A stretch of 64,000 nt of DNA from Theropithecus gelada. Its lineage: Eukaryota; Chordata; Mammalia; Primates; Cercopithecidae. The notes beneath the pieces are model-generated. The model searched no databases and had not been told where the DNA came from. It saw only the letters and a list, made by a program, of their open reading frames with translations. Both the position numbers and the translations under genes were made by a program. Below are positions 1 through 10,647 of the stretch, piece after piece. Positions within the stretch are counted from its first letter, which is position 1. Every line of letters starts with the position of its first letter. The stretch lies in contig NC_037668.1 of assembly GCF_003255815.1 (NCBI RefSeq), positions 68,068,463-68,132,462 on the forward strand, read 5' to 3'.

Positions 1-600
1 TGGAGCAGCAGGGCAGAAGCTTCAGGATGGACAGTGCCAAGAATAATGAAATTTATAGCTTAGCTGATGTGTTAGAACTTACTAAGAGGAAATTCTCTTC
101 TGTCAGAGGATTGGGAGATGAATTAATCATAGATTCATAGAAAATTAAGCACTTCAAAGTGGAGCAATTATTGACTCCAGGAAAAACAAAAAGTTTAACC
201 AGGAAAAAAATGTAATCAATGAGTACAAAGCACAACTGTCAATAATATTGTCATAATATTATAAACATTGAGCATTAATTTAACAAAATATTGTTATTTA
301 ACTATACTAGGAGAATGTGGGAAAGGAAGTCTGCGGGAGTATATATAAAGAAATCTAAATCCTCATCTTCCATATCAGGAAGTGAATAAACAGAGCTGGG
401 AAGGTAAATCATGGTGGTATAAGCATGTTATCTGGGCAATACATAAATTGTACAAGAAATAGCTATAAGAGTGGAAAATGGTTGTCTCAGAGGAGTAGGG
501 ACCGGTGTGGGCAGAGATGGGGCAGAAGATTACTGTTTGTCATTATACACCTTGTATAATTTCTTGACTTTTAAAACTATGTGCATGTTTTACTTTGATT
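1..600. repeat. Old interspersed repeat, class not settled
   Basis: AT-rich non-coding DNA. The part from about 480 to 610 (cattatacaccttgtataa, then a T-rich stretch and an A run) looks like the 3' end of an old LINE. I cannot name the family. No credible coding frame is present. Confidence 0.3.
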
Positions 601-634
601 TAAAACTTAAAAAAAATATCTAATATATCGGAAG

Positions 635-1035
635 GCAGAGCAAGATGGCCAAAAACAGAAGACCTCACCAATTGTCCTCCCGACAGGAACACCAAATTGA
701 ACAACTATCCACTCAAAAAATCATCTTCATATGAATCAAAAATACGGTGAGTAATCACAGTACTTGGTTTTAATTTCATATTACAGAAAGAGACACTGAA
801 GAGAGTACAAAAGAGTCTTGAATTGCTAATGCCACTCCTCCCCTATTCCCCACCAGCAGCTGTGTTGATCAGAGAGAGAACTGGCGTGCTTGGGGGAAGG
901 AGAGTGCAATAATTGTGGGACTTTGCATTAGAACTCAGTGCTGCCTTGTCACAGTGGAAAGCAACCCCGGGCAGAACTCAGCCGGTGCCGCCAGAGGCAG
1001 CATTTAGACCAGCCATAGCCAGAGGGGAATCATAA
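635..1035 (+). repeat. L1 5'-UTR-like fragment
   Basis: The stretch starts with the L1-typical 'caagatggcc' leader. It continues with 'agacctcaccaattgtcctc' and a G-rich section, a pattern I associate with the 5' UTR of older primate L1 families. No ORF1 or ORF2 follows, so it is a 5' fragment cut off from its body. The subfamily is not determined. Confidence 0.5.
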
Positions 1036-1348
1036 ATCTCACTAAGCTTAGTCTCACTAAGTTCATTTGCATGTGATGAATAACACAGAGCTCACAGTAA
1101 AACAGGGAGCATAATTATCCAGTTTTCTAAATGAACACGTCATTCTATGAATGTTATCCGGAATAGGTAAAGTGACTGGCCAGTGAATCAGAAACTGATT
1201 AACATATGGCTTAAGAGATTTTGATCTCTTAGCTATAAGATACACTAATGAAAGTTTCCTGTGGCAATAGTCCAAAAATGTTCACCATACCTCTTTCTTG
1301 ATAGTAATCTGGGCATTTTGCTACTGTGGCTTCTCTGATATAACGGTT

Positions 1349-1788
1349 TTTATTTTGTTCTTTTTTTTTTTTTTTTTTTTTTTTTTNNNNNNNNNNNNNN
1401 NNNNNNNNNNNNNNNNNNNNNNNNNNNNNNNNNNNNNNNNNNNNNNNNNNNNNNNNNNNNNNNNNNNNNNNNNNNNNNNNTTTTTTTTTTGAGACGGAGT
1501 CTCGCTCTGTCACCCAGGCTGGAGTGCAGTGGCTGGATCTCAGCTCACTGCAAGCTCCGCTTCCCGGGTTCACGCCATTCTCCTGCCTCAGCCTCCCGAG
1601 TAGCTGGGACTACAGGCGCCTGCCACCTCGCCCGGCTAAGTTTTTTTTGTATTTTTAGTAGAGACGGGGTTTCACTGTGTTAGCCAGGATGGTCTCGATC
1701 TCCTGACCTCGTGATCCGCCCGTCTCGGCCTCCCAAAGCGCTGGGATTACAGGCTTGAGCCACCGCGCCCGGCCTTTATTTTGTTCTT
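1349..1788 (-). mobile_element. AluY (antisense) with N gap in its A-tail
   Basis: Reverse-complement AluY from the poly-T at 1361 to the 'ggccgggcgc' head at 1774. A target-site duplication, tttattttgttctt, is visible at 1349-1362 and 1775-1788. The 94 Ns at 1387-1480 lie inside the poly-T run, so the gap probably reflects failure to resolve the homopolymer tail rather than lost unique sequence. Confidence 0.92.
1387..1480. other. Assembly gap (94 N)
   Basis: Run of N flanked on both sides by T homopolymer inside an antisense AluY tail. Confidence 0.99.
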
Positions 1789-1838
1789 ATTTATGTGAGT
1801 TGGGGTTTCAAAATACTCTGATTTAAAGAAAAAAAAAA

Positions 1839-1985
1839 AGAGGCTGAGCATGGTGGTTCACACCTGTAATCCTAGCACTTAGAGAGGCTGAGTGGGGAGG
1901 ATCGTTTGAGGCCAGGAGTTTGAGACCAGCTTGGGCAACATAGCCAGATCCTATTTCTACAAACAGAAAATAATTCTTTAAAGAA
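1839..1985 (+). mobile_element. Alu left-monomer (FLAM/AluJ-like) fragment
   Basis: Matches the Alu left arm from 'ggctgagcatggtggttcac' to 'tttctacaaa', then an A-rich tail. It is diverged and lacks the right arm. Confidence 0.75.
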
Positions 1986-1993
1986 AAATAAGA

Positions 1994-2300
1994 TGGACCA
2001 GGCACTAGTGATTCATGCCTGTAATCCCAGCACTTTAGGAGGCCAAGGCAGGAGGATTGCTTGATTCCAGGAGCTCAGGACCAACCTGGGCAACATGGTG
2101 AAACCCTGTCTTTACAAAAAATACCCAAAATTAGCTGGACATGGTGGCGTACGCCTGTAGTCCCAGCTACTCAGGAGGCTGAGATGGGAGGACTGCTTGA
2201 GCCTGGGAAGTCGAGGTTGCAGTGAGCTATGTTGGAACCACTGCACTCCAGCCTGGGTGACAAAGTGAGACCCTGTCTCCAAAACAAACAAACAAACAAA
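1994..2300 (+). mobile_element. AluJ-type element
   Basis: Full-length diverged Alu with both arms. It ends in an (AAAC)n tail at 2281-2300, directly before the RPL10A pseudogene. Confidence 0.85.
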
Positions 2301-2302
2301 AT

Positions 2303-2892
2303 AGTCCAAGACTGTGGATATCCTCCACAGGGATATCAAGGTACTGAAAAGCTCAGTAAGAATAATAACTGGTCAAACAGCTGTCAAAGAAGTATGATGT
2401 CTTTTTAGCCCCAGAGTCTCTGATCAAGCAGATCCCATGAATCGTTGGCCCAGGCCTAAATAAGGTGGGTGAGTTCCCTTCCCTGCTGATGCACAACAAA
2501 AACATGGTGGCCAGAGTGGATGAGATGAAGTCCACAACCAAGTTTCAGATGAAGAAGGTGTTATGTCTGGCTGTGGCTGTTGGCCATGTGAAGATGACAG
2601 ACGATGAGCTTGTACATAACATGCACCTGGCTGTCAACTTCCTAGTGTCATTATTCAAGAAAAATTGCCAAGACATTCGAGCTTTATATACTGAGAGCAA
2701 TGTGGGCAAGCCCAGGCGCCTGTATTAAGCCACATTCTGGGCTCATGCCTGTAACGTCATCACTTTGGGAGGCCAAGGTGTGAGGATTGCCTTAGGCTAT
2801 GAATTCAAGACCATCCCAAGCAACAAAGCAAGACTCCATTTCTATTTCAAATAATTATTTAAAAGGCACATTCTAATAAATTCTACTGCCAC

Positions 2893-2925
<33 letters not shown>

Positions 2926-2930
2926 CAATA
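2303..2930 (+). pseudogene. RPL10A (pseudogene): RPL10A processed pseudogene, 5'-truncated
   Basis: This is an intronless retrocopy of the mRNA for ribosomal protein L10a, a component of the 60S subunit. Only about the C-terminal half is present. Similarity begins near 'gtggatatcc' (2314). The reading frame is broken before 2465, including an in-frame TGA near 2395. From 2465 to 2728 an 87-codon frame is open and reads FQMKKVLCLAVAVGHVKMTD (from codon 28 of the frame), ending GKPRRLY like the parent. The parental 3' UTR follows with its AATAAA at 2875-2880. It ends in an A-rich (AAAAC)n tail at about 2890-2930, the hallmark of L1-mediated retroposition. An Alu monomer interrupts the 3' UTR at 2739-2862. 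No promoter is seen, so the open frame is a decayed remnant rather than a gene. Confidence 0.9.
2727..2874 (+). mobile_element. Alu monomer inserted in the RPL10A pseudogene 3' UTR
   Basis: The Alu left-arm-like segment at 2739-2862 (gctcatgcctgtaacgtcat and onward) is bracketed by aagccacattct (2727-2738) and aaggcacattct (2863-2874). That is a 12-bp target duplication with one mismatch, taken from the pseudogene's own 3' UTR. Confidence 0.8.
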
Positions 2931-3072
2931 AAGAAGAGAAATTATCTGGAAGCTGACTATGAAATGCGGTGTCAGGATTCTTCAATTCATTCCAATTTTC
3001 TGAAATCCATTAGATACAGTGCAACCAAACTGTGCTCAATAGCCACTGGGACAGATAGAAAATTCTATAACT

Positions 3073-3380
3073 GGCTGGGCACGGTGGCTCATGGCTGTAA
3101 TCCTAGCACTTTGGGAGGCCGAGGTGGGCAGATCACGAGGTCAGGAGATTGAGACCATCCTGGCTAACAGGGTGAAACCCCATCTCCATTAAAATACAAA
3201 AAAATTAGCCGGGCATGGTGGCACGTGCCTATAGTCCCAGCTACTTGGGAGGCTGAGGCAGGAGAATTGCTTGAACCTGGGAGGCGGAGGTTTCAGTGAG
3301 GCAGGATCGCACCACTGCACTCCAGCCTGGTGAAAGAGCGAGACCTAGTCTCAAAAAAAAAAAAAAAAAAAAAAAGAAAA
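3073..3380 (+). mobile_element. AluS-type element
   Basis: Full-length Alu with an A-tail. The flanking duplication agaaaattctataact occurs just before 3073 and after 3380. Confidence 0.92.
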
Positions 3381-3396
3381 AGAAAATTCTATAACT

Positions 3397-3965
3397 AATG
3401 TGAAATAGTTTTATATAAGATAACATGTGCATGATGGAACAGAGTGAACATTTTTGCAAGACTTGTCAAAGCAAAATTCAGGATTTCAAACAAAATGTGT
3501 ACTTGTGAAGAGCAATTTGCTTTGTTTATATCCTCAGACCCTGGGCTATGCTCTCACTTTACTCTGCTATTAGTAATGATAATTATAAAAAGCTAATACT
3601 TGATGTATCTGTTAGGATAGGCTAGCTTATACAGTGGTAAACAAACAAACAAAACTCAATGGCAACACAATGCTTATTTCTTGCTTATGCTAAGTTATCC
3701 TCTATGGGCTGGCAGAGAGCTCTTGTTTATCAGCTACACAGAAATCCAGGCTAATAGAGCAACCAACATCTTCAGCATCGATGGTTGCCATGGCAGAGGG
3801 AAAGAGAAGCAGAAGAGTCTCAAAGCAGCAAATAAATGCTTCAGAGACAAAGCGATCCATTCTTTCTGCTCAAACCCATTGGTCTTTCCCAATCACTTGA
3901 AAACCAGGAAATAAAATCCTACCATGTGCTCAGAAGGCAGAACACCAGAAATATTTAGTGAAGAG
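3397..3965. other. Intergenic stretch, probable ancient repeat
   Basis: No gene is recognised. The part around 3605-3900 has the feel of an old interspersed repeat. The 77-codon frame at 3681-3914 has no recognisable homology and no gene context. Confidence 0.4.
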
Positions 3966-4230
3966 CACGAATGGTCTATCATTCACTATGTGCCAAGGGC
4001 TGTTTTAATTATATGACAGGAATTATCTCAGCTAAGTCTCATAATAATCTTGTGAAATAGGTACTATTAATGTTATCATCATTCCCATTTTATAGATGAA
4101 ATAACTGAGGCACCAAGAGGCTAAGTAACCTGCTCAAAGTCACATAGATAATAGATGGGAAAAGCTGAGGATTTAAACCTAAGCATTCTTGCCCCAGAGT
4201 CTGTGTGCTTAACCACAAAGCCATGATATC
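3965..4230 (-). repeat. MIR element (antisense)
   Basis: Carries the reverse MIR core: cccattttatagatgaaata, followed by aactgaggca, taagtaacctgctcaaagtc and ttaaccac. Diverged, as expected for this mammalian-wide SINE. Confidence 0.85.
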
Positions 4231-4239
4231 TCTCACTAG

Positions 4240-4380
4240 GTGGAAAAATTTGAGAAACCCTGCCACAGGCAATGGAGAGCCACTAAATGATTTTTTAAGC
4301 AGGAGAGTGTGAGTCAATCAGATTTGGCATTTAAAAGCTCCCTCTAGAGAGCACGGTGAAGGTTTAATTTAACCAGATTT
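4240..4380 (-). repeat. L2 fragment (antisense)
   Basis: The segment 'atggagagccactaaatgat' with the downstream 'gcaggagagtgtgagtca' corresponds to reverse LINE-2 3'-region sequence. Confidence 0.5.
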
Positions 4381-4470
4381 AGACTAAGGCCAGAAGGCTA
4401 TTTGCAGAGTGAGGAGATGAAGATGGGGAGGGCTTGAACTGAGGTACAATCACCACTCATCGCAATTAAC

Positions 4471-4652
4471 TGGTTTTTTGTTGTTGTTGTTGTTGTTGTT
4501 TTGAGACAGGGTAACAGGGTACATTGGAGGTTGGAGGGGTGGTTCTTACTGTGTTGCCCAGGCTGGATTCCAACTCCTGGGCTCAAGTGATGCTCTGGCT
4601 TGGCATCCTGAGTAGCTAGGACTACAGATATGTGGCACCACACCCAGTAACT
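4471..4652 (-). mobile_element. Old Alu monomer/partial Alu (antisense)
   Basis: Starts with a (TTG)n-interrupted poly-T, then gttgcccaggctgga through gtggcaccacaccca. It is flanked by taactggtt on both sides, which marks a retroposed insertion. Confidence 0.75.
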
Positions 4653-4659
4653 GGTTAAT

Positions 4660-5545
4660 CTTGACTGTTTCAACTGAAAAATTGTTACGGTAATACCTAT
4701 TTGGATGGGTTTTCTCAGGAAAAACACCCCAATGAACTTGTGTGTTTTTAAAAGTCAAGTCCCCTAGGCATGGCTAGAAGGGAAGAGACTTAGCCAGAAA
4801 ATTTAATTGTTGTGATTAATAAAGTAATAGAAATGTTTAATTTTCCTCTGATGAGATGAAAGCTTTGAGGGATCCTGGTCTTGGGAGAAAGTAAAGAAAT
4901 GGAGGAGAGGGTTTCACTAGAGTTTAGATAACTCTTAGCATCTGCTTACCATCTTCCCTGATTAATTATTTCCATGGCAGCCAGAGTGACCTTTTAAAAC
5001 CACAAATCGGATCATGGTGTTTCCTTTTCCCCTAGTACAGTGCCTGATACTTAGAAATTTCTCATTAACATTGTGCTCAGTGAATGAATGAATGAGTGAA
5101 TGAAAACACAAGCCAGATGGCAGGTGGATCCCTAAGGAAAAGGACAGCCAATGAGAAATTATCTGTAGCAAGCGTGGCTTTGTACAATGACGTTTAATAA
5201 TCATTTTTAAGGAGTTGCCTGTTCTGTGCTATGCTTTAATCACTGTCCTCCACCCTTCCCAAATAACATTCAGTAAAAGTCTGCCACACAAAGCTCGCTG
5301 TTTTGTGAGAATTTAAGAAACGGAAGAAGAAAGAAATGTCTGGGCACCAGGCCAAACAATATCCAAAAAGGCAGGAGTCACAGAGGAGAGCTAATGAGTA
5401 TTAGTGGGAGCACGTGTTCCAAGTGAGAGGCGACCAGAGTCCTCTGAAAATTTGGGGAGGGGGTGACGTTCTTATATCCTGGGTTAGGGGCTTGGACTCT
5501 TTTAGTTGGCTGTTGGAAAAAACAAGCTGGAGGACTTTGGGGTAT
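4660..5545. other. Intergenic upstream flank of SMAP2
   Basis: Mostly unassigned sequence. A short MIR/L2-like tail lies at about 5030-5105 (cagtgcctgatacttag, then a repeated GAAT tract, tgaatgaatgaatgag). No gene is recognised. Confidence 0.5.
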
Positions 5546-5549
5546 CCAC

Positions 5550-5685
5550 AACCCTTAGGTTACATAAGGATGATAAGTAATTCATAGGGTTGTTGTGAGG
5601 ATTATATTGGGATAATTCATGTAAAGCGCTTAACACAGTGCCTAGCGCATAGTAAGAGCTCAGTAAGTGTTAGTTGTTGTCTTCC
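5550..5685 (+). repeat. MIR element
   Basis: Sense MIR 3' half: gggttgttgtgaggattata, catgtaaagcgcttaacaca and gtgcctagcgcatagtaaga. It ends about 70 bp before the CpG island. Confidence 0.85.
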
Positions 5686-5814
5686 TTCACTTTCTTCCAT
5701 TCCCTCCACTCCCTTTCTACCAGGCTCCATTCATTCTCTTCCAAGGACACGCAGGAGGCGTGCCCACCCCTTCCCTCCGCCCCCACCCAAGCCCCGCCCC
5801 CCGCTTCTCCACCG

Positions 5815-5819
5815 ATTGG
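5815..5819 (-). promoter_or_regulatory. Inverted CCAAT box
   Basis: ATTGG in the context accgattggttg, the usual NF-Y site context. It lies about 100 bp upstream of the ETS site in the CpG island. Confidence 0.6.
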
Positions 5820-5872
5820 TTGCCGAGAGGCGGAGCTGAAGGAAGAGCCCAGTGCGGCGCGGTGGGGGCGGG

Positions 5873-5882
5873 GCGCATGCGC
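5873..5882. promoter_or_regulatory. NRF1-type palindrome
   Basis: GCGCATGCGC, a full consensus NRF1 palindrome, directly abutting a GC box. Confidence 0.7.
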
Positions 5883-5917
5883 GGGCTGGGCAGGGTGGAG
5901 GTGGGGAGGAAGAGCTG

Positions 5918-5925
5918 CCGGAAGT
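5918..5925 (+). promoter_or_regulatory. ETS/GABP-type site
   Basis: CCGGAAGT in the core promoter. Such sites often lie at or near the initiation region of TATA-less promoters. Confidence 0.65.
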
Positions 5926-6328
5926 AGGCGGCGGAGGTGGTAGCGGAGCTGACGGCAGCTGCCAGGGAAACCGAGGCGCGGGACGCAAGGCCAGCAGACA
6001 GGCCGGCTAGAGGGTCATTTCTGCGTCCGGTACCCAGGAGGCTCGTGGTCTGCCTTTTCCTGGGCTGAGGGTCTCTGGCCCCGCAGCCTCTCCTGGACGC
6101 GGGCCTGTCCCTAAGCCCGCCAAGGGGCGCCGCGCCGAGGGGCTGCGGAGTGGGGGACGGACGCCGCCGACCCGGGAAGGGGCATCCGGCGGGGCCAGAG
6201 GAGAGGGCTCTCCCCGCTCAGGATTTGCCCCTGGGCGGGGGACCGGGAGTCCTCACCCCCGGACTGAGGCAGGGGTCTCTGGGGGCGAGGAGGGCGCGTC
6301 GCCCTCTGCCCCCGCCGGCACCCTGGCC

Positions 6329-6431
6329 ATGACAGGCAAGTCGGTGAAGGACGTGGATCGGTACCAGGCTGTCCTGGCCAACCTGCTGCTGGAGGAGGAT
6401 AACAAGTTTTGTGCGGATTGCCAGTCCAAAG
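6329..6431 (+). CDS. SMAP2: SMAP2 coding exon 1
   Basis: Encodes residues 1-34 plus one base of Gly35, beginning [19 protein letters not shown]. The start codon has G at -3 (ctggccATGa) and is the first ATG after the inferred start of transcription. It contains the first zinc-ligand pair, Cys28 and Cys31 (CADC). The donor is AAAG|gtagcg and the exon ends in phase 1. The next exon that continues the domain lies 32.3 kb downstream. Confidence 0.97.
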
Positions 6432-6760
6432 GTAGCGCATCCCACCTGGCGGGCCAGGGATCCAGCCGCGTCGGGGTGGTGGGGGTGGGCTGCTTGAAGA
6501 GGAGGTTTCTGGAGCTTAGGCCGCCCAACTCGGCTTATAAGTGGTAACGCGTGCTGCGCTTGCAATGAGCCTGCTGGGCTTTCTGCTGCTCGGGGATTGG
6601 TGTGGGGAGAGCTTGCGAGGGCGAGTGTGTGTGTGTCGGGGAGGATGGAAGTGATGGTGCGGGTGGAAGTTGCCTGGCGTGTTCAGGTGAGAATGTCTGT
6701 ATTTGAGGGCCCTGAATGAGTTCTGGGCCGGCTGTCAGTCCAGAGCTCCCAGCATGTCAC
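6432..6760 (+). other. CpG-rich start of intron 1
   Basis: The GC-rich island continues for about 130 bp past exon 1, then fades. No coding signal was found. Island downstream edges commonly carry promoter-proximal regulation, but no specific site stands out. Confidence 0.5.
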
Positions 6761-6784
6761 TTGCAAAGCTGGGGATGAACTGCA

Positions 6785-6788
6785 GTGC

Positions 6789-6835
<47 letters not shown>

Positions 6836-6853
6836 AAAGAGAGAGAGAGAATG
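6785..6853. repeat. (GT)n microsatellite followed by a GA run
   Basis: About 20 uninterrupted GT units at 6793-6832, then agaaagagagagagaga. Likely length-polymorphic. Alternating purine-pyrimidine tracts can adopt Z-DNA. Confidence 0.95.
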
Positions 6854-6859
6854 ACGAGG

Positions 6860-8110
6860 AGGAGGAGGGAAGTGAGATGGCGGAGAGGAAAACTGCTTAA
6901 ATGATTTTTAAAGGTGGTGATTGTTGCTGCCTGCTCTTTGGTTAGCAACTCTTGTCATTTTGCAGCCTTGCTAAGATCTGACAAGAGTGCTTAGGTGGTT
7001 TTATTCCTCCTGGATATGTGCAGTGGGAAACTGCCTTATGCAGTGACACAGTGCGGATTTCTAGACAGCCTAGCCCTGGCTTGTAGAGTGCTTTGGAGGC
7101 CTATGTATGAGTGGTGGCAGAAACTAGCCGATTATGCCTGTAGCGCAGGATCCGTTTAATCAGTGGAGACAGAAAGATGAATTCGATGAGTTCGTTGCTT
7201 CTATGGTGATTACACTTCTAAAGGTGAAATATGATCATTGTAAATTGGCAGAACCATTTAGTCTTTGTTTTCTGTGCCCTAGAAGATTCATGATTTGATA
7301 CAATTAAAAGTCTGTACAATAGGAAATCTTGGTTATTAGTGAAATGTTGGCACTTGACACTTATACAAGCCGCTGTGAATCTTTTTTTCCGTATTTTCTA
7401 ATTCTTTTGGCATATAATTGGAGGAGTTGGGAAAATTATTTTCCCTTTGGTTGGGGAGAAATGAATAGTTATAATTTGAGGGCGACTATGCAGTGGATTT
7501 GCCAGGGTTGTTTGCCGTATAGCGTAGTGGCATATACTATAAAACAAAGATTCAGTTATATTTGTATTTATATGTTTTGAGAAAGGAAGGAAATACTTAA
7601 TTGATGCTTTCACTTAATTACCTTTTATTTTTGAAGAATAAGGTTATAAAAGGAGAACAGGGGAATGATACATGGACACCTAGTAATGTGTTTTGGTGAC
7701 CTCTACCAATACATAAATGGAAGTGCCATTAGGAAAACAAATTCCTAGACTTATTTCCTGACTTTTTGCATTAGCAATAATTCATTTAAAAAAGTATTTT
7801 AGAATCAATTTATGTTGAGTAGGTTAGTGTCTTATAGGTTGATTACTGTTAGATCTTCTGTTAAATCCATTGGAAGAGTCGATTGATTTTAGGAGCGTAT
7901 CTTGGCTTTATTCAAATTCCCTTATGTCCTCATGTGACAAATCTTGAGTCACAGTGAAGCACCCACTGGAATGAGCATTGCTGCATTTGGAGAGTCAGAT
8001 GCCATTTTGGTGACTAGAACCCCCCCGCCATTTCTCATATTACCCTTGTACTTACTCATATTCCAATAAAATACAGCATATAGAAGAGAGAGGCTGATTC
8101 ACTACTTCTT
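6860..8110. other. Intron 1 sequence without recognised elements
   Basis: Apparently non-repetitive intronic DNA. Six-frame reading gives only short frames with no recognisable homology. Confidence 0.5.
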
Positions 8111-8137
8111 CCTCCAAATTTCCATTGCTTTTTATTT

Positions 8138-8446
8138 ATTTTATTTTTTATTTTTATTTTTTTGAGACAGATTTTCACTCTTGTCGCCCAGGGTGGAGTG
8201 CAATGGCGTAATCTCGGCTCACTGCAAACTCCGCCTCAGGGGTTCAAGGGATTCTCCTGCCTGAGCCTCCCGAGTACCTGGGATTACAGGTGCCCACCAC
8301 CATGCTCAGCTGATTTTTGTATTTTTAGTAGAGACAGGGTTTCACCATGTTGGCCAGGTTGGTCTCGAACTCCTGACCTCAGGTGATCTACCCGTCTCGG
8401 CCTCCCAAAGTGCTGGGATTACAGGCATGAGTCACCACACCCAGCC
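8138..8446 (-). mobile_element. AluS-type element (antisense)
   Basis: Full-length antisense Alu. The flanks repeat the same 23-bp target (caaatttccattgctttt core) at 8115-8137 and 8447-8469. Confidence 0.93.
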
Positions 8447-8469
8447 CCAAATTTCCATTGCTTTTTATT

Positions 8470-9200
8470 AATAAGCTTACTGGGGATCAGGTTATGAAAT
8501 ATCTGTTAATTCTTAATGAGAACTAGTAACTGCTGGCTTGTAAACTTTATTAACTACTGTTGATGGTAGACTCCTGGATCCTCAAACAATTTCTTTTCAA
8601 AAGTTCGTTTTACATTTTGCCGGGTGGCTTCAGTGACTTGGTCATTGTATTAAAAATGAGATGATAATGGGTCAGTCATCTTTCGACTATGACAAATAGG
8701 CATTTGTTGGGGCCTCTGTTTATCCAATTTATGAATTATCTATCCCATTCCACCTCTCAAAGCCCTCTCACTCTTTTTCCCCTACTATTTTCTAATTTCG
8801 GTTGTCATAATGATCATTTGGACAACTATCACATTGTTGAAGGAAAAGATGTTTGGATCAATAAATTGTTACCTGTTAGTGCTGATAAAAAAATACATTT
8901 CATTGGGGGAGGAATTTAAAAAGTGTTGGCTAAAATGAGAATTGGGTTTCAGTTTATTTACCTGTATTCCTGTGTCCTTTCCTGAAAAATTGGAAGTTAA
9001 CTGTATAGGATATGGTAAGTGATTGCTCATCTATTAATATCCAGTTAGATGATGTGGCATAGACTGTAGAGCTATGAGCAGGCATTTTTGCAGTGTTCCA
9101 AAATATAACTCTTTGGCAATGACTTTTATTTTTAAATTCTTACACTTATTTAGAAACACTTATTAGTTGACTTTTAAGGTATGTGATTTAAACTTCAGAA
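8470..9200. other. Intron 1 sequence without recognised elements
   Basis: No repeat or exon was recognised by eye. Confidence 0.45.
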
Positions 9201-9204
9201 TAGA

Positions 9205-9521
9205 GGCTGGGTGTGGTGGCTCAAACCTGTAATCCCAGCACTTTGAGAGGCCGAGGAAGGAGGATCAGTTGAGTCCAGGAGTTCAAGACCAGTCTGGGCA
9301 ACATAGTGTGACCTTGTCGCTACAAATAATTTAGAAATTAGTTGGGTATGGTGGTGCGCATCTGTGGTCCCAGCTACTCAGGAGGCTGAGGCAGGAGGAT
9401 CACCTGGGCACCTGAGCCCAGGAGGTCGAAGCTGCAGTGAGTCATGATCGAGTGCCACTGCGCTCCAGCCTGGGAAAGAGAGCAAGACCCCGTCTCAAAA
9501 ACAAAACAAAACAAAACAAAT
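9205..9521 (+). mobile_element. AluJ/S-type element
   Basis: Full-length diverged Alu with an (AAAAC)n tail. Near-identical flanks read ttcagaatag and atcagaatag. Confidence 0.9.
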
Positions 9522-9524
9522 AAG

Positions 9525-10045
9525 CATCAGAATAGAGATCAAGCATGTGTTCTTTTTACTTTGTACAAGTTTTGTTGATCCTGGGGTTTTTAACTTGCTT
9601 GGGCACGAGTCTCACCAGTTTCTGGGGCCACGAAGCCATTCCAGTAATTTCAGTGTGGGAAAGGAAACTTCTTTGGTGCTGCCTTTTTAAGAAATGCTGT
9701 GATTTGCTCTAGGCTCACGATGTGATTTCTTCATTACCCAAAGCCCTGGGGTTAACGTCACTTTTAGGGTGAGCTTTTGGATTGACTTAGGTAGTGATAG
9801 AACAGAGGACAAAACTACTGAAAATTCCAGATATGTGAATGGTTACTCTGGCTGATTTATTGAGGCTGGGTTCCATTTTTGGATATGGATCATACTTCCT
9901 TTGTACTTAGGGTCATACTGGTCCAAGATTTAACTTCTAGCTCTGCAGTTCCAGATTTTATCGGTGTGTCAGGAATAACTGCTAAGCCACCCCTTCAGAG
10001 ACTATGTTTTAAACTGTACACTGTCTTATTTACTATGAAAGGATC
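9525..10045. other. Intron 1 sequence without recognised elements
   Basis: No recognisable gene or repeat. It precedes the Tigger-type MITE. Confidence 0.4.
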
Positions 10046-10115
10046 TACAGTTGTCCTTTGGTATCCATGGGGGAAAGGCTCCAGGAACCTTCTGGGGTAT
10101 TGAAATCCACAGATG

Positions 10116-10416
10116 ATGCCGGGCGCGGTGGCTCAAGCCTGTAATCCCAGCACTTTGGGAGGCCGAGACGGGCGGATCACGAGGTCAGCAGATCGAGACC
10201 ATCCTGGCTAACCCGGTGAAACCCCGTCTCTACTAAAAAATACAAAAAACTAGCCAGGCAAGGTGGCGGGCGCCTGTAGTCCCAGCTACTCGGGAGGCTG
10301 AGGCAGGAGAATGGCGTAAACCCGGGAGGCGGAGCTTGCAGTGAGCTGAGATCCGGCCACTGCACTCCAGCCTGGGCGACAGAGCGAGACTCCGTCTCAA
10401 AAAAAAAAAAAAAAAA
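10116..10416 (+). mobile_element. AluY of Old World monkey type
   Basis: Near-consensus AluY with a perfect 14-bp duplication, gaaatccacagatg, at 10102-10115 and 10417-10430. It carries 'gagatccggccactgc', a variant recurring in all the youngest Alus here. Confidence 0.95.
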
Positions 10417-10647
10417 GAAATCCACAGATGCTCGAGTCCCTGATACAAATGGCGTAGTGCTTGCATATAACTTTTACACATCCTCCCTTATACTTTAAAT
10501 CATCTCTAGATTACTTATAATACCTAATACAATGTTAATGCTATGCCAGTAGTTGTTACTCTGTATCACTTAGGGAATAATGACAAAGAAAAAAGTCTGC
10601 ACATGTTCTGTACAGATGCAACCATCCATTTTTTACTGAATATTTTC

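Larger units (their letters stand above)
5750..6328 (+). promoter_or_regulatory. SMAP2: SMAP2 CpG-island promoter and 5' UTR
   Basis: A GC-rich, CpG-dense segment runs from about 5750 to 6560, unlike the AT-rich flanks. No TATA box is seen. Visible sites are a reverse CCAAT box (ATTGG, 5815-5819), a GC box (GGGGGCGGGG, 5864-5873), a perfect palindromic NRF1-type site (GCGCATGCGC, 5873-5882) and an ETS/GABP-type site (CCGGAAGT, 5918-5925). Their spacing suggests initiation at about 5900-5960, which is inferred. The sequence from about 5940 to the start codon contains no ATG, so the first AUG would be the SMAP2 start at 6329. This arrangement fits a broadly expressed housekeeping gene. Confidence 0.85.

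Noticed and set aside
1229..1573. Frames running through the N gap
   Set aside because: They include translated Ns and homopolymer T; artefactual.
2465..2728. 87-codon frame as a real ribosomal protein gene
   Set aside because: It is only the C-terminal part of RPL10A, with no N-terminus or promoter, broken upstream, and followed by a retroposed 3' UTR with an A-tail. It is a processed pseudogene.
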